NCBI GenBank assembly: GCA_003439945.1
Contig: QVRM01006018.1
Coordinates: 372,001-436,000 of the forward strand
Length of the DNA stretch: 64,000 bases
Direction: 5' to 3'
Source: Dermanyssus gallinae
Lineage: Eukaryota; Arthropoda; Arachnida; Mesostigmata; Dermanyssidae
Shown here: piece after piece, positions 1 through 12,179 of the stretch
Numbering within the stretch: the stretch's first letter is position 1
Layout: each line of letters begins with the position of its first letter
Notes under the pieces: model-generated
What the model was told of the DNA's origin: nothing
Databases searched by the model: none
Seen by the model: the letters and a program-made list of their open reading frames with translations, nothing else
Position numbers and translations under genes: made by a program

Positions 1-379
1 GACCGTTGTTTCGATTAATGGACTAATCGAACGTGTTCTTGTTAACTTATCTTAGTCAGCTAGATAATCTTACACACGTGGGCGTGATTTTTGTTATTCT
101 GCGGGCAGGCTCACACATAACACACACGCAATGTTTTTTCAAATCACCGTCTTATGTCAAGCCTATGATCGCTATGCCTGACTGTGCACAGAAGGTCCGC
201 TACATTTGAAAGCGGCCTAAAGATTAGTCGTAGAACTCCGTTCGGACACTGTTTCGTCAGCGTCGTCATGCGCCCCTACGACTTTGGCTGGTGACTCTCA
301 GCGGTATATGGTTCATCTATATACCGCTGCTGTAACGGCTAGACTTGTATTTAACATTAAAAAGAAGTATGCTGAAGCT

Positions 380-598
380 TAAATATAAATATAAATCTAA
401 AATAAATTAAATATAAAATAGAAATATAAATTAAATATAAAATAAATATAAATATAAATATAAATATTAAATATAAATCTAAATAAAATATAAATATAAA
501 TATAAATATAAATATAATTAATATAAATATAAATATAAATATAAATATAAATATAAATATTAAATATATATCTATATATATATATATATATATATATA
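380..598. repeat. A/T-only low-complexity tract ending in (TA)n
   Basis: About 220 bases are almost purely A and T, built from irregular TATAAA/AAATAT units and ending in a TA run at about 570-598. Open frames across it encode only Tyr/Ile/Asn/Phe and are repeat artefacts. Confidence 0.9.
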
Positions 599-1009
599 CG
601 TAAAAACCAACGCGAACTGGTCATATGCTTGATGCTCAATTTCTTTAATGGAAATACGTACAATCGTTGCCCTCATCAGTCCTGCCTCGATGATGTTTCG
701 GAAAGCGATGAGTCGCATGCCCTTGTTGGTGTCCTCAACAAGCCCTCCCTCTCTCCAGACTCCGCCCTCAATGATGTGGTCGCAAACCGGAGCGCGACAT
801 GGTAGAGACCGCGAAACCTAGCATACCAAGCTCAGGAGACCAAACGAGTCGAGAACGCCAGAGCTAGGATGCATACGGAATTTAAGTGCGCTCATTTTTA
901 CAGCACGTATTGGACAGTAAAATACTAAATAAGAAACAATGAAAAAGTAGCCAAATACAAAAACACGTAGTTTTCTCTTGCAACCTAGACAATCATTGAT
1001 TATTATTAT
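599..1009. other. No feature seen
   Basis: Unique-looking sequence of mixed composition. No convincing coding frame, RNA gene or transposon motif was recognised on either strand. Confidence 0.6.
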
Positions 1010-1032
1010 GATTATGATGATTATTATTATTA

Positions 1033-1092
<60 letters not shown>

Positions 1093-1095
1093 TTA

Positions 1096-1141
<46 letters not shown>

Positions 1142-1146
1142 TATTA
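1010..1146. repeat. (ATT)n microsatellite
   Basis: About 135 bases of ATT/TTA triplets with a few G interruptions. It resembles the tails that follow LINE 3' ends elsewhere in this window, but no LINE sequence adjoins it here. Confidence 0.9.
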
Positions 1147-2204
1147 TTGTCGTTTCAGATCGGCCAACGACATCAGAAGCGCATCTTATTCACCCCACTC
1201 GTTGCGGTGAAGTGGTGCGTTTCGTTTACATTTGATTTCGTTTTCGGCTTCGGCGGCTGGCGGACACGATCAATCTGGCGGTGGCCAGCTATGAGTGGTC
1301 ATCATCTACGAGTCACATTGTCGAGTGCCACAAATCTTCATTTGTTTGAGCTGGTGGTGGTGGTGGAAGTGCTGCTGCTGCTAAGTCTCCTTGTCATTTC
1401 CTTTCTTTCGTTCGGCATCGCGATGGCGGCGGTGCCAATTTCACGGTTGGCTACCGCCTTGTATTCATAGTTCCGCTCACAGCAACGCATCCGTACGACG
1501 ACGTGCGACTCCGCTCGGCCTTTTCGTGGCTAAAATCCAGCACTGGACGCGACGACGTCTTCCCTTCTTTCTTTCTTTCTCCCGCCGTCCTCGGTCCTCG
1601 GACCCCTTAACGGTGTAATAACAATCATAGTAGCGATACGGCGTCTTTTTCACGGTTACAATTCGGATTGTTAATGAATGTCATCATGAATGCTCATTGT
1701 GAGGTGATGTTGATGATAATTTTGCTGCTGTTACGGCCATGGCCTCTCTCCTCTCTTCGCCCCCTATCTATCTGTGGGTTTTTTGGTCCTCATTTCGCGC
1801 ATCGGACAATGGTCGTTCGCCCATCTCGTTGTATCGCATCTTGTTGCTTTTATTGTTGTTGTTATTGTCTTGTTGTTGCTTCTATTGTGTTGTTGTTGTT
1901 GTTGTTGGTGCCCATGGTGAGATGTACAGCAGCCGTACGAGAGAAGAAGATTCAGCAGCAGTTACGTTACGTTACGGATGCTCTACGTACGCTCAACCAC
2001 GGAACGGAACGACATATGTACATACATGCATATCGTAACAGTCGTCGAACAATTAGGCGGGCAGAAAACGCATCGTTGAAAGTGTACGTACACACCAAGG
2101 AGACAACAAAGCAACTGGTCCCCATTCGTCAGCGACGATACCAATGACGACAATAATGATGATGATGATGATGACGACGACGTCGGGTGAAGACTAGCAG
2201 TGTC
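1147..2204. other. Gene-free; GC-richer with (TTG)n run
   Basis: Somewhat CpG-richer than its surroundings, with TTG/TTA-rich DNA at about 1845-1912. Open frames of up to 159 codons overlap one another in different frames and are mostly poly-Leu/Val/Cys from the repeats. No protein family was recognised. Confidence 0.5.
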
Positions 2205-2285
2205 ATTATTATTATTATTATTATTATTATCATCATCATTATTATTATTATTATTATTATTATCATCATCATCATATCATCATCA
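2205..2285. repeat. (ATT)n/(ATC)n compound microsatellite
   Basis: Alternating blocks of ATT and ATC triplets. Confidence 0.9.
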
Positions 2286-3178
2286 TAGTTAAGGTTGGTG
2301 ATGTCTGACTGTTGCTAAGTCGGCCCATCAAAGACAGCAGAGCACCGCCACAGGTTTTAGTCTTCCCCGTGTCGACGGAACTAACAACAAAGAGATCTGC
2401 GACCATGCTAATAGCACTGCTGCTGTAACTATGGCTCTTACAATTACTACTACAAACAACCAAGAGTATTAAATACCACTCGAGTACTACTTCATGGCTG
2501 ATAGTTAGCGAACAGTTCATTTGTCCTTGTATGCATATACTGTCAGAGTTCCCGTTGTGAAGTTGTTGCCCGTCGATCGGTCACAAACGGACCCGTTATT
2601 TCAGACTAACGCGTAAATGTATTGGAAGCTCCTGCAAATGTAACGTTTGTGTACAAAATTAACTCAACCGTGACAATATACGAATTATTACGACGTAACG
2701 TTCTTTGTCGGCAATGCTGATGTGTAGTTAAGTCAGCACTAATAGTAACAAAGACATTCATACGTTTGGGGCTTGGCTTTGTTTAAATTATTACCTGAAA
2801 CCTAGCATTGTTGCTACGCTTTAGAGGTCGGTGTATATATATATATAATATATATTCTAACGCATAGTGTTCTCTAAACCTAATATGTGAGCACTTCTTT
2901 AATCATCCCGCCACTATTCCGTTTCAACCTAGAAGGATTCTGTATATATATATCCTCCCGGCGTCTTGCGGTGAGAGAATCACGACACGTGTGTTGAATG
3001 TACATATGCACATAACTATTGTTACAACTAGTATGTTTGATTCTCTTATATAACATAACGCTAAGTTACTCTTAAATCTCTTGCCCTTGTGAGACTAGTG
3101 CGGGGGCTTTAGTTGCGTTCATAAAAGTGGATGCGATAAAGCTGTGCGCGACTACTTTTTTAGCTTCAGATTGTACTA
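2286..3178. other. No feature seen
   Basis: AT-rich unique sequence with short TA runs near 2835 and 2943. No gene or mobile element was recognised. Confidence 0.6.
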
Positions 3179-3697
3179 ATGTTGAGCTACAGCCCTGGCA
3201 GGGTGTGGGGCCATCTTTCCGAAGCAGGTTTTGCCCAGCTAGAAAGATGCTTCACAACATATTTGAGGTATGATATTTGCTTGCCGCTGGCGGCAGAAAA
3301 TCGCTTTGTGTACTTGCTAGGGGATTGCGGACCGGCGGTAGAAACAATCAGAGTCAGACTTGGCTCATCTATTACAGGACCATTTCGACAATTTTTGTTG
3401 GAGTGGCAGGAAAAAGTGAGCGAGCTTTCGGCAGAGGTAGCGCAGTTATTTGTGTACCTCGCGAGTCAGATTTGGAATGGAATGGCTATCATCACTTCGT
3501 ATGTTCGACCCAAAGATTTCATCAAGTTGGCGATCAACGTCGTTGCCGGTTCTGCTTACAGATGTGCGTTAAATACCACAGAGCGGTCTCTTTGTACTCT
3601 TCCGCCCGGTGACACGGTCGCTGAAGTGTTCAAATTGGATATAATTACGATTATATTTATACGAATGTGCCATTCTGAAGTGCAACCTGCAAGCTGA
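3179..3697 (+). other. Unassigned 172-codon open frame
   Basis: This is an ATG-to-TGA frame whose open length is not explained by a microsatellite, unusual for this window. The predicted 172-residue protein has mixed composition, with a leucine/valine-rich stretch at roughly residues 70-130 and two Trp residues. I do not recognise a family. No promoter, polyadenylation signal or splice partner stands out. A second frame (3277-3612) is also open through the middle, which weakens a coding claim. It could be a decayed transposon reading frame, an exon of an unknown gene, or chance. Confidence that it is a functional gene is low. Confidence 0.2.
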
Positions 3698-3897
3698 GTG
3701 TGCGCCCATTTAGCCATAGGCCAAGTTAACGTTGCTTTTACGTTACTAGACGTATATTTTGGATCGTTCTGTTTTCACGAACCTAATTCTGATAGCATCA
3801 CCCTAAACAAGGCTGTTCCATTGTAAAAACACTTTGAGGCTTCTAAACCGAAGAACAGTAAACAATCTGGGGAAAGATAAGTGCTTCTTAGGCACGA

Positions 3898-4000
3898 ATA
3901 TTCATACAAAGCGGCCATTGGCTAATAAAGTTCCGGAGACGCGGTCCCCATCTGCTCGAGAGGCGTCCGGGTTCTAGTCCTAGAGACAGCAGAAGGGTCG
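3898..4000 (+). repeat. Possible tRNA-derived SINE fragment
   Basis: There is an A-box-like TTGGCTAATAAAG at about 3917 and a B-box-like GGGTTCTAGTCC at about 3968, spaced roughly as in a tRNA-type internal RNA polymerase III promoter. No clear cloverleaf or tail was seen, so the call rests on the two boxes only. Confidence 0.25.
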
Positions 4001-4192
4001 TCAAATAATCGTGTGTCTGCGCGACGCTTCAAGCAGTACTCATAACAGTTTCAGAAGCCCAGTTTGTTTTGACGGTTAGGCAGGCAAACTGGTGAACTGG
4101 CTTCGCTTTCAACAAAAATGTCGCGGATGGAGGCGGATATTTATGACTAAATTTACATTTTTGATGTGATACATGTATGAGCAAGTCTCCGT

Positions 4193-4275
4193 AGCAATAA
4201 CAACAACAATGGCAACAACTACAACTGCAACAACAAGAACAACAACAACAGCAACAACCACAACAATAGCGACGA
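4193..4275. repeat. (CAA)n imperfect microsatellite
   Basis: CAA/CAG/CTA triplets over about 80 bases. Confidence 0.85.
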
Positions 4276-4302
4276 CATCGACACGGCCACCCAAACCACT
4301 GT

Positions 4303-4378
4303 GTCTCGTCTAGCCGGCGGTGTGTCAGTTGTCCCAGGAGCGGGGCACAAAGTGCGGGGTTCGAATCCCGGGTGTGAC
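4303..4378 (+). other. tRNA-like sequence (tRNA pseudogene or SINE head)
   Basis: This 76-nt segment has a strong B box, GGTTCGAATCC at 4358-4368, and an A-box-like TAGCCGGCGG near 4311. The first seven bases pair with the last seven at six positions, two of them G:U. An anticodon-like stem (TGTCCC with GGGGCA) can form, and the T stem is imperfect. The D arm does not pair well and no normal 7-base anticodon loop is evident. It is therefore more likely a tRNA-derived SINE head or tRNA pseudogene than a working tRNA. Confidence 0.4.
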
Positions 4379-4705
4379 AAATCTAGCTAGATCAATTGTC
4401 GCAATCATTCAATTCTAAAGTGCACACGGTGATGCAAGTTGCTGTGAGCTGAGGTAGCACAAGTGATGGAAGATAACGGCAGCATTCATCGGTTTCAGAA
4501 GCTGAACCTGAAATACCTTGTTGTACGATAATAGTGGCAACAATATGTATGTGGGTGTCTGTGTGTGTGTGTGTGAAACGACGGACTTGACAATCGACAG
4601 TCTTATCTCAACCAACACTTGTGACGGACACGCCATCTGTAATGACGGCATTCAAAATAGCAGAACAGTCGGCTTGGCGGGAAGGGACAATGGAAATATC
4701 ATAAG

Positions 4706-4787
4706 TAATAACAACAACAACAACAATGACAACAACAATTGCCGCAATAAGCAATAATAGCAACAACAATAGCACAGCAGCAGCAGA
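4706..4787. repeat. (CAA)n microsatellite
   Basis: Imperfect AAC/CAA/CAG triplets over about 80 bases. Confidence 0.85.
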
Positions 4788-4848
4788 CTTCGGATATGAA
4801 CACTTGCTGGTGACGTTGTGTTTTGTTTTTTGCTCTAGTTCTAGACCT

Positions 4849-4859
4849 CTCTCTCTCTA

Positions 4860-4905
<46 letters not shown>

Positions 4906-4923
4906 CTAGACCCCCTCTCTCTC

Positions 4924-4956
<33 letters not shown>

Positions 4957-4957
4957 C
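4849..4957. repeat. Two (TA)n arrays joined by a duplicated (CT)n lead
   Basis: CT-rich DNA runs into (TA)n. The motif TAGTTCTAGACC and the CT/TA block then repeat, so a unit of about 70 bases occurs twice, at 4835-4902 and 4903-4957. Confidence 0.85.
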
Positions 4958-5077
4958 CAGCCCCAGCTTGGACCTAGAGCCTTGAGTTGTTTATTTTCAG
5001 TTCGTTATGTGACACATTGTGATAACAGACAACATGGACAAATAAATTTGCCGGCGGGCTATGTCGGTCTATATACA

Positions 5078-5078
5078 G

Positions 5079-5107
<29 letters not shown>
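5078..5107. repeat. (TA)n microsatellite
   Basis: Perfect TA dinucleotide run. Confidence 0.9.
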
Positions 5108-5110
<3 letters not shown>

Positions 5111-5326
5111 TGCTAAAAGCTGACGGACGTTCCCCGCTGCGCCTCGCTGATAGACGACACACTTACGTCGCTACTTGGTTCTGTCTTCTGTGCTTGGTAC
5201 TCATTTGCGCACACAGCAGCATTTTGTAACTTACTCAATTTGCAATTAAGTTGACAGGAAAGAACATACCATCTGCGTGTCATTTACGTCTATCTTTTAA
5301 ATAACACAGAAACACACATTTATATG

Positions 5327-5328
<2 letters not shown>

Positions 5329-5388
<60 letters not shown>

Positions 5389-5424
5389 AATATATATATA
5401 TATATATTATATATATATATGTAA

Positions 5425-5455
<31 letters not shown>

Positions 5456-5456
5456 A
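5329..5456. repeat. Long interrupted (TA)n microsatellite
   Basis: About 125 bases of TA dinucleotides with a few single-base breaks. Confidence 0.95.
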
Positions 5457-5626
5457 ATATACCAAAAGGTAGGAGAAGTTGCACACGACTGCAACAGGCA
5501 ACAGCTGTCCAGCGATTCGTAGAAAATGACTGGCACCGGCCAGCCTTATATGAAAAGTAGAGCAGTAATAATGCAAATGATACTGTTACACTCACATCAT
5601 CACACTTATACACATGTATGCGTGCG

Positions 5627-5650
5627 TATATATATATATATATATATATT
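5627..5650. repeat. (TA)n microsatellite
   Basis: Perfect TA run. Confidence 0.9.
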
Positions 5651-5659
5651 TGTATATAC

Positions 5660-6414
5660 ATTTAGACAGAACAGCACGGTTTGGTGGTAGCATAGTGTGC
5701 AGTTCATTAGTGTAGTATTCACCACATTTTGGTGTCATCATCGCCTCGAAAATCGAGCTTCTGCCAAACATAACAGAATAGCTAATCTCCAAGCTGTGCA
5801 GAATTTCTCGCACCAGATCGTGAAGCAAGCTGAGTAACGATATCATTATATTAGAACGCCGATGATGCCGTGCCGGCAGTTTCATTCACCGTTAAGCGTG
5901 TCCCGCGTGTTTTTTTACATTTTCAAATATTTACGGTCGGTCCCGGGCGGGCTTAAACGAAGAACGCCGTCTGCGTGCGGCGAGTTATCATATGTTGAGA
6001 TTGTTAAAACAACGTTACTAAGTACTTTTGGTACGACAACTGCTACGGGCTGCCTGCTGCTGCTGCTAATTCTTTCTGACAAACCACTGCAATCCCCTTG
6101 CCCTCCACCGGTAGGTGGGTGTGCTTGTGACCCCTGGGATTACATCTTAGGTAATTACTTCAAGGGTCCAAAAAAAGGTATTTTCCGGACTTTGTCTAAT
6201 AGGACTTGCTAGGCCGCTATCTGTTCCACTAGCGCCAATGGGCTTCACCTATTTTGTGTCCGAACTACTGTTACTGCTATAAACAAGCAATACAGCTGTA
6301 CTTTTTTTTAATATTAGGGTTTTATTCATATAACCATATTCCAGCGGTACACTTTTGTTTTACATCACTGAAATACAGCTGTACTGCTATAGCTACAATT
6401 ACTAATTAAAGTAA
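5660..6414. other. No feature seen
   Basis: Unique-looking DNA with one open frame of 116 codons at 5862-6212 (+) of no recognised family. Confidence 0.5.
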
Positions 6415-6592
6415 AGTTTTCGGGCTGACCCTCAGCCAAGATTTAACGTCCACGGAACTGTTTTTCACATTGCTTCATATACGGACCTCCATAAATACAA
6501 ATGTGCAACGGTGGAGCTTGAACCCGCGCACCTATGTGTCTCCTCCGGTTGCGAGGTGCAGACTTAAGCCACCACGCCATCGGGCTCGACTA
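6415..6592 (-). repeat. tRNA-derived SINE
   Basis: Reading the minus strand from 6592, a tRNA-like head begins GAGCCCGATGGCGTGG. It holds an A box at 6562-6580 (TGGCGTGGTGGCTTAAGTC) and a B box at 6513-6524 (GGTTCAAGCTCC), the expected order and spacing for a polymerase III promoter. A tRNA-unrelated body continues down to about 6415. No poly(A) or simple-repeat tail was clearly resolved, so the 3' limit is approximate. No second full copy was found in the window. Confidence 0.6.
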
Positions 6593-7450
6593 CTATTACT
6601 AACTACCACTACTACTACTACTTCTGAAAAAGCAATAGAGTAGAATGTGGGCAGTAAATTACGCGCGATCCGACAAAATAAACCAGCCAAATAACAGCAT
6701 TTTGTGTAATAACTTAGGCACGGCTATATATGCATATGTATACACCTCTGTGAATACACCTTGTGATGTTTGCCATGCATTTCTACCGGCTCTCTAACGG
6801 CTCTCGTTGTTGTCTTAATGAAATGTTTGTCGCGGCCGGTCGGTTGACCCACGGCGGTGGCAACGCGTATTGTATTGGTTCGCTTTCGCCCGTGTTGAAT
6901 AACTGACCCTGACAGGGTGAGGAACGGTGTGACTTCGTTAACGACTCATTTGCGACGGACGACTTCGCTCATCTTTGCTGCCTTTTAGCTGACGGGCAAC
7001 CGGCTGTCGCTGGTTAACTTCAGTCTCCCCCCCCCCGCCGGTCTGCTGCTATTTGCGCGGGGAGGACAACAGCAGAAAGAGGGGTGGGCCATCTTCAAGC
7101 GTTGAGTCTAACGACGTAAAAAAGCTGAGACATAGCTGACATCTTGTCTACATGACACAAAAACGAAGGCCATTCTCCAGATAGAGAAAGCGGACGAACG
7201 AGAGAACGAGAGAGTGAGAGGGAGAGAGACGGACAAAACAAAAGGGACACAGAGTGAAAGGAAAGAGAAGAGAGACGTCTGAGAGACCCCATGGAGGGAC
7301 GGGCAAGCGGGTGTCGCCGGGACGGAAGGCGAACAGGAGGAGGAAGAGGAGGTAATTAGTAATTAAATCCCTTGCAGACCGCGTAATTACCACGCTCATC
7401 TGTAACAGCAGCACCGTTGTTTGTTATTCCGCTGTACTGGGAGCGCCGCT
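6593..7450. other. Gene-free; purine-rich GAGA-like tract
   Basis: Contains a C run near 7026 and a GA-rich stretch at about 7190-7275. No coding exon was recognised. Confidence 0.5.
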
Positions 7451-7454
7451 TCTG

Positions 7455-7605
7455 GAATTGATGTTGTTGCTGCAGCAGCTTTTATTGAACGTTGTAATGT
7501 TGTTACTGTTGTTGTTATTATTAAAAGTTGTACATTTGTTGTTGTTGTTGCTGTTGTTGTTGCCGTTTTTGTTGTTTCGTATTGTTGTTGCTGTTGTTGC
7601 CGGCG
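7455..7605. repeat. (TTG)n imperfect microsatellite
   Basis: TTG/TTA/CTG triplets over about 150 bases. Open in several frames on both strands, giving poly-Leu, Val, Cys and, on the minus strand, Gln/Asn/Thr shadows. Confidence 0.9.
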
Positions 7606-9030
7606 TCGTGCCTTTTCAGACATTTACAATGGCAGAAACGTGTGAAAGATGGCGAAGCGAACGCTTTGCAGCATGTAGATAGAAATGAAAAGAGCCGCCC
7701 AAATACGGGCGGGCCGCAGGTTTTTTTCTGTGAGAAATATGTCAATGTGTTATCATACGTAAGAAGAATGTGTGTACAGTTGACCAGGTTCCCTTTGTGA
7801 ATGGCGGGCACTCCTGCCATATGCCAACGCGTAACCTCCGTTTGCGGCGGGACTGTAAGTATCTCTCTCGTTTGCTATTTGGCGTTGTCTCATGACTAAA
7901 TGCATTTATCAGCTAATAGAAGTTCGGCTATGTCAAAGGTGTGTGTACGCTAACTAGTAACGTTAGGTTCGGCCATTTTCTCGATCGGACAGTAATCGAT
8001 TAAGTGAAAATGAAAACATTGAAACATACAGTAGGCCCGAGGCTAGTATCACGCTTAAACATATGTACTATGAGGGTAACAAATGTCTCGTGAGATACCG
8101 TGACTGAGATTTCGGTTAATTAGTATTCTTCCTATACTATAAGCGACGTGATTTAATGTTTCAAGTTTATTCACCATAAATTGTTAGTATAGGGTTTTAA
8201 TTCCAGTTCGTGTTGACGCGGAACTTAGCGGTCCTAGCCGCAAATGCCCACTGAAAAGCCCATCTTTTGTCCACTCACCTGGCAGCACTGTTGGGGCTTC
8301 GAGTAGTAGCATACCTGTTGCGGTCTTTTTATTTAAACACGATTATTTATGAGTTAGTACATGTACACATCTGCAAATAAATAGTTTATTAATGTATTAT
8401 GTATTATTAAATTTAAAAATATATTGTAGAGAGAAGACAGTAATCAGATTTAGTACAGTTGTATTAGCAAAAGTTGCAGCCCGAATAAATTACTTTTTTG
8501 GCAATGTTAGAAACAATAATATTACAACAATCATTATTATTTCAAGAATTAGACTCGCCTTGAGCAGACTAGTAAACCCATCATTTGCGGGGTTATAATG
8601 AAGAATGCGCCTGCAAACTCCCCCTGAAGCCTAGCAAGGATTTCAAACAACGCAAGCAGACCGGAAAAGTGTTCTAGTCTCCGAAAGCTCGAACGCCAAA
8701 TGCTTGGCTGCCCTTGCTGCTTCGATGCATGCGGGTCTTCAGTGTCTCCGTGACATATACACTGGTCTCTCGCCCCTCCAAGGCGACCAAGGCCTAGTAT
8801 GTCTTCTGTCCCCCTGGCCTATCACAGAAACACACAAAAAAGCGTCTTTGTGTTTCACTTAGTCATTTCGCCCAATCCCTACTGCAAACTGGCCAAGTTG
8901 CTGATCTAATGTAAGATGAGTCAGAATAAAAATGCGTTGTGAAGCAGCTTGCATGAAGATGCTCCAATTTTGCTCTTAGTGTATCTTGACGAGTTTGTGA
9001 TGATAACAGGCTGACGAATAAGGAACTTTA
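7606..9030. other. No feature seen
   Basis: Mixed unique DNA. Nothing recognised except weak similarity in tone to transposon relics near 8600-8830, which could not be assigned. Confidence 0.45.
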
Positions 9031-9034
9031 TATG

Positions 9035-9905
9035 CACGTTACCAGAAAGTCTTGCAACTACTGCACCTCGCGTTACCAGCAAGTCTTACAGCTAGTACCG
9101 TGGCACAGTTGCATGGTTGTGTCAGGTGGTCGCTGACGATTACAGGTGGCAATGGTGGGATTGCGTTACTCTTTCTGAAGGGTTTCAGCTCACAAATTAT
9201 GGCCGCTTTTTGTGCCATATTCTCCACATAATTTATAAAATAAATAAAGGCTTGCGGGCTAATGTACGACCCTTGGGGTACACCGAGCAAAGCCGGGAGC
9301 TGTTCAGACCGAGTCCACCCCACATTCACAAGCTGCTGACGTCCGATGAAGTGCGCCGAGTTTAATGGCCTGCTCGTCAAAGACCAGGTGCTTGAGTTTG
9401 ACTAGGGTCATATCTGGACGAACATTGTCGAAGGCACGTCTGAGATCTACAAAATGCGCTGCACAAAACAGTCCCTTATCTAGCTCGTACTAACGTACAT
9501 TAAACGTATACGAAAAAAACACAATGCATAATGACGTGACATGCACTTCATTAGTTGAAGCAGCTCTCCATTAGCAATTGGTCAAAGTTGGTTATCCGAG
9601 AACCTGTGGTTGCCTTCAAGACGTTTCGTCATTTAGCCAAAACAAACGTTGTTGTTTTCAATAGTCTGGTGTAAAGCAGGCAGAACGCTCACGGGACACT
9701 GGTTTGACGGGTCGCTCGTGCTACCACCTTTGGGGATCGCCACCACTCTGGCGACCTTTAAGCGGCAAAAGTAGACTGCCTCCTCTATAATCGCATTGTC
9801 ATGATAGATGCCACGAGGTCGTCTATGTGATAATTGACGATGTGGTAGATAGCAGAGATAGCAAGCCGTCGTAGCCAACAGCCAGATCCCCAATACCATT
9901 AGGTA
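9035..9905 (-). pseudogene. Decayed jockey/CR1-like LINE reverse transcriptase
   Basis: Minus-strand frames carry reverse transcriptase blocks in the right order. Near 9770-9660 is a block of the type KVARVVAIPKGGSTSDPSN followed by PVSVLPALH, equivalent to the usual pre-fingers 'IPK.G....NYRPISVLP' segment. Near 9470-9380 is a palm motif A segment (FVDLRRAFDNV). Near 9300-9220 is GVPQGSYISPQAFIYFINYV, equivalent to motif B. These lie in different frames with stops between, and the YxDD block was not found. The element is a dead 5'- and 3'-truncated LINE with no role for the host that I can see. Confidence 0.75.
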
Positions 9906-12080
9906 AAGACTACAATTGAAGTTTCGACTTTTTTTTGACTAATGTTGCCGTGGAGCGTTCTGGAAAAGTTTGCCTATTAATGCGTTCATTGATGGTCTCA
10001 CCTGGCAAGAACGAAGCAAGGCCTCTAGTAAAAAAATGTGATTAAAGTATTTATGTAAATATGTGGAAGACAAGGCCCTTGAAAATCTGATTATATGCAG
10101 AAAAAGAGAGGGATCTAATATGCACGATACATTTGAATACGCCTCTAGCTGACGCAATATCATAATTGGTGAAACACCTATACTTTCAAAAGCGCAAATT
10201 ATGAATAATGCATAAATTACTGGTGATTGGCGTTACTATTTAGAGCTAAAGAAAATGTACAGTTTAACATTATTTTCTAGAAACCGCGATAAAGAGAAAA
10301 GCCTGCACGACGAAGCTTTGAAGCTTGTTGACTCAAAATAATGTTGTCCTTTACATAAAGATGTTTCAGATTCTGCTTTATTCTATGCTTTGAACAAACC
10401 TATAGAAACCTACTAGGTAGAGGCCAAGGTCATTCCCACGAGCAAGGGCAAAATAAAGGTAGACTAGAAACGAAAAACAGATGCGTCAGATCAAATCGCT
10501 GGCCAATCCGCGTTGAAGTGCGCAGATTACGTCTCTTTTAACAACATGCGTTTTTGCGATGTTGCCATAGCAATACACAGCGCATGTGCAGTATTAAGTT
10601 AATCTGCTGAGGGATGAACTCAGTAGACTACGTTGATAAGGTCCACCATGAACAATAGCAAATGTATTGCTGTCAACCCCTTTGACGCGCTAATCTCCGT
10701 GTGTGTGTCTGGCAACGCGCATCGCTGTTACAACGACTGTTGGAGGTGGCGGTGTTTGTGCTGAATCACTAATGTCCTGCCTCAGAAGACCTTCAGTGCT
10801 TGTGTGCCTTTACCTGGACAAAAAGCTCTCTTGTGCTTCAAGGCAGCTGCTACCGTGTCGAAGTTGTTGCCACATCATAACGTGCCAAACCCGCCCACAA
10901 ACACAGGGCTCATTGTTTGCAGACGTTTTGATTTGCTTTGGTTGTTAGTTTCGTTTATCACATTCTCGTCGAGTCATCCTCGTGTTAGGGCTTTCAAACC
11001 CTACGTTCCTATTTGACGATGTCCTCAGCCGCGTCTCAACTGTAATCCCTAGTGGCAGGCTAGAAAAATTGTACCGTTTTAAGGTTGCGGGCGCTGAACG
11101 TGGCTGAAGTTCGCGTGTAACATACCCACACGACACATCTAGCCTCAAGGCTCTGTCCTTCTTTCTTTCTTATTTTTTTTTTAACTTTATCTGTCTTGCG
11201 CTCGGGCGATATTTTTTGACGCGTCGACTTGAAGTTGTCGACATAGTATTTGATTTGCTCCTGTTCTGCTACGAGCAGCGTTGCGGTAGTACGCCAACTG
11301 TCTCCCGTAGTTCTTCTAGTCTGAGTTCCCTGCTGTTGTAGCCCGATGAGGCGTGACTTTCGTCCAGTTGTTCTTTGTTGTTCTGTTTATTGCTGTTGCT
11401 GCTTTTGTTGTTGTCACAGCGTTATGACGTTAATTCGAAAGATTCTGTCTATTGACGACTACTACTGACGACGTGTGCTCCAGCATTGCGAAATTACCAT
11501 TTCACTGCATTGTATTATTTGGCACGCACTCACACACACGATCTGCTGGCAGATCCGGCAGGTTCACAAGTCAATACTTCGTATGTTTCCGAGCTGTTTT
11601 CGATAGCCTAGCAGGTAATATCTAGTGTCGGCTGTTACATATACGATCAGCACGTGAGCAAAGGTTGGTGAGTCTAATTCTTTTGAACAAGCCGCCGTCA
11701 CGCTTCACACGCCATTTCTTGACAGGCGAACCCGATGGAGACATTGGGAATCCCAATCGGGATTCAATCGGGCTCGCCAGTGATGAAGTCATATCTGGGA
11801 GCAACTTGTCTCGACGAGAATACATTTCACGCCGCTGATTGCTCTCCTAGCCGGTAGATTCTTTCTTAAGCTTTATCTCTCTCTACTCATCCGCCCCTCT
11901 CCCTCTCTCCGCGCTCGCATTGCTCCCCGTTCTTTCGTTGTCTTCTCCTCTGTCTGTGGTCGTTTTCATCTCGTCCGGCGGCTGTGCGAGCCCCTCCGCT
12001 AAAAGGTTTTTCCCGCCACGTCATCGTCACCAGATATAATGCTCAGCTTAAACTAATTTCTTTCTTATCGCTGACATTCT
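9906..12080. other. No gene recognised
   Basis: Unique-looking sequence. Short pyrimidine tracts occur at 11155-11180 and 11870-11960. No open frame here matches a known family. Confidence 0.5.
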
Positions 12081-12082
12081 AT

Positions 12083-12098
12083 TATATATATATATATG

Positions 12099-12148
<50 letters not shown>

Positions 12149-12152
12149 CATA
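12083..12152. repeat. (TA)n microsatellite
   Basis: About 70 bases of TA with TG interruptions near 12098-12104. Confidence 0.95.
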
Positions 12153-12179
12153 TATCAGAACTTCAGCAATTTATATAAT

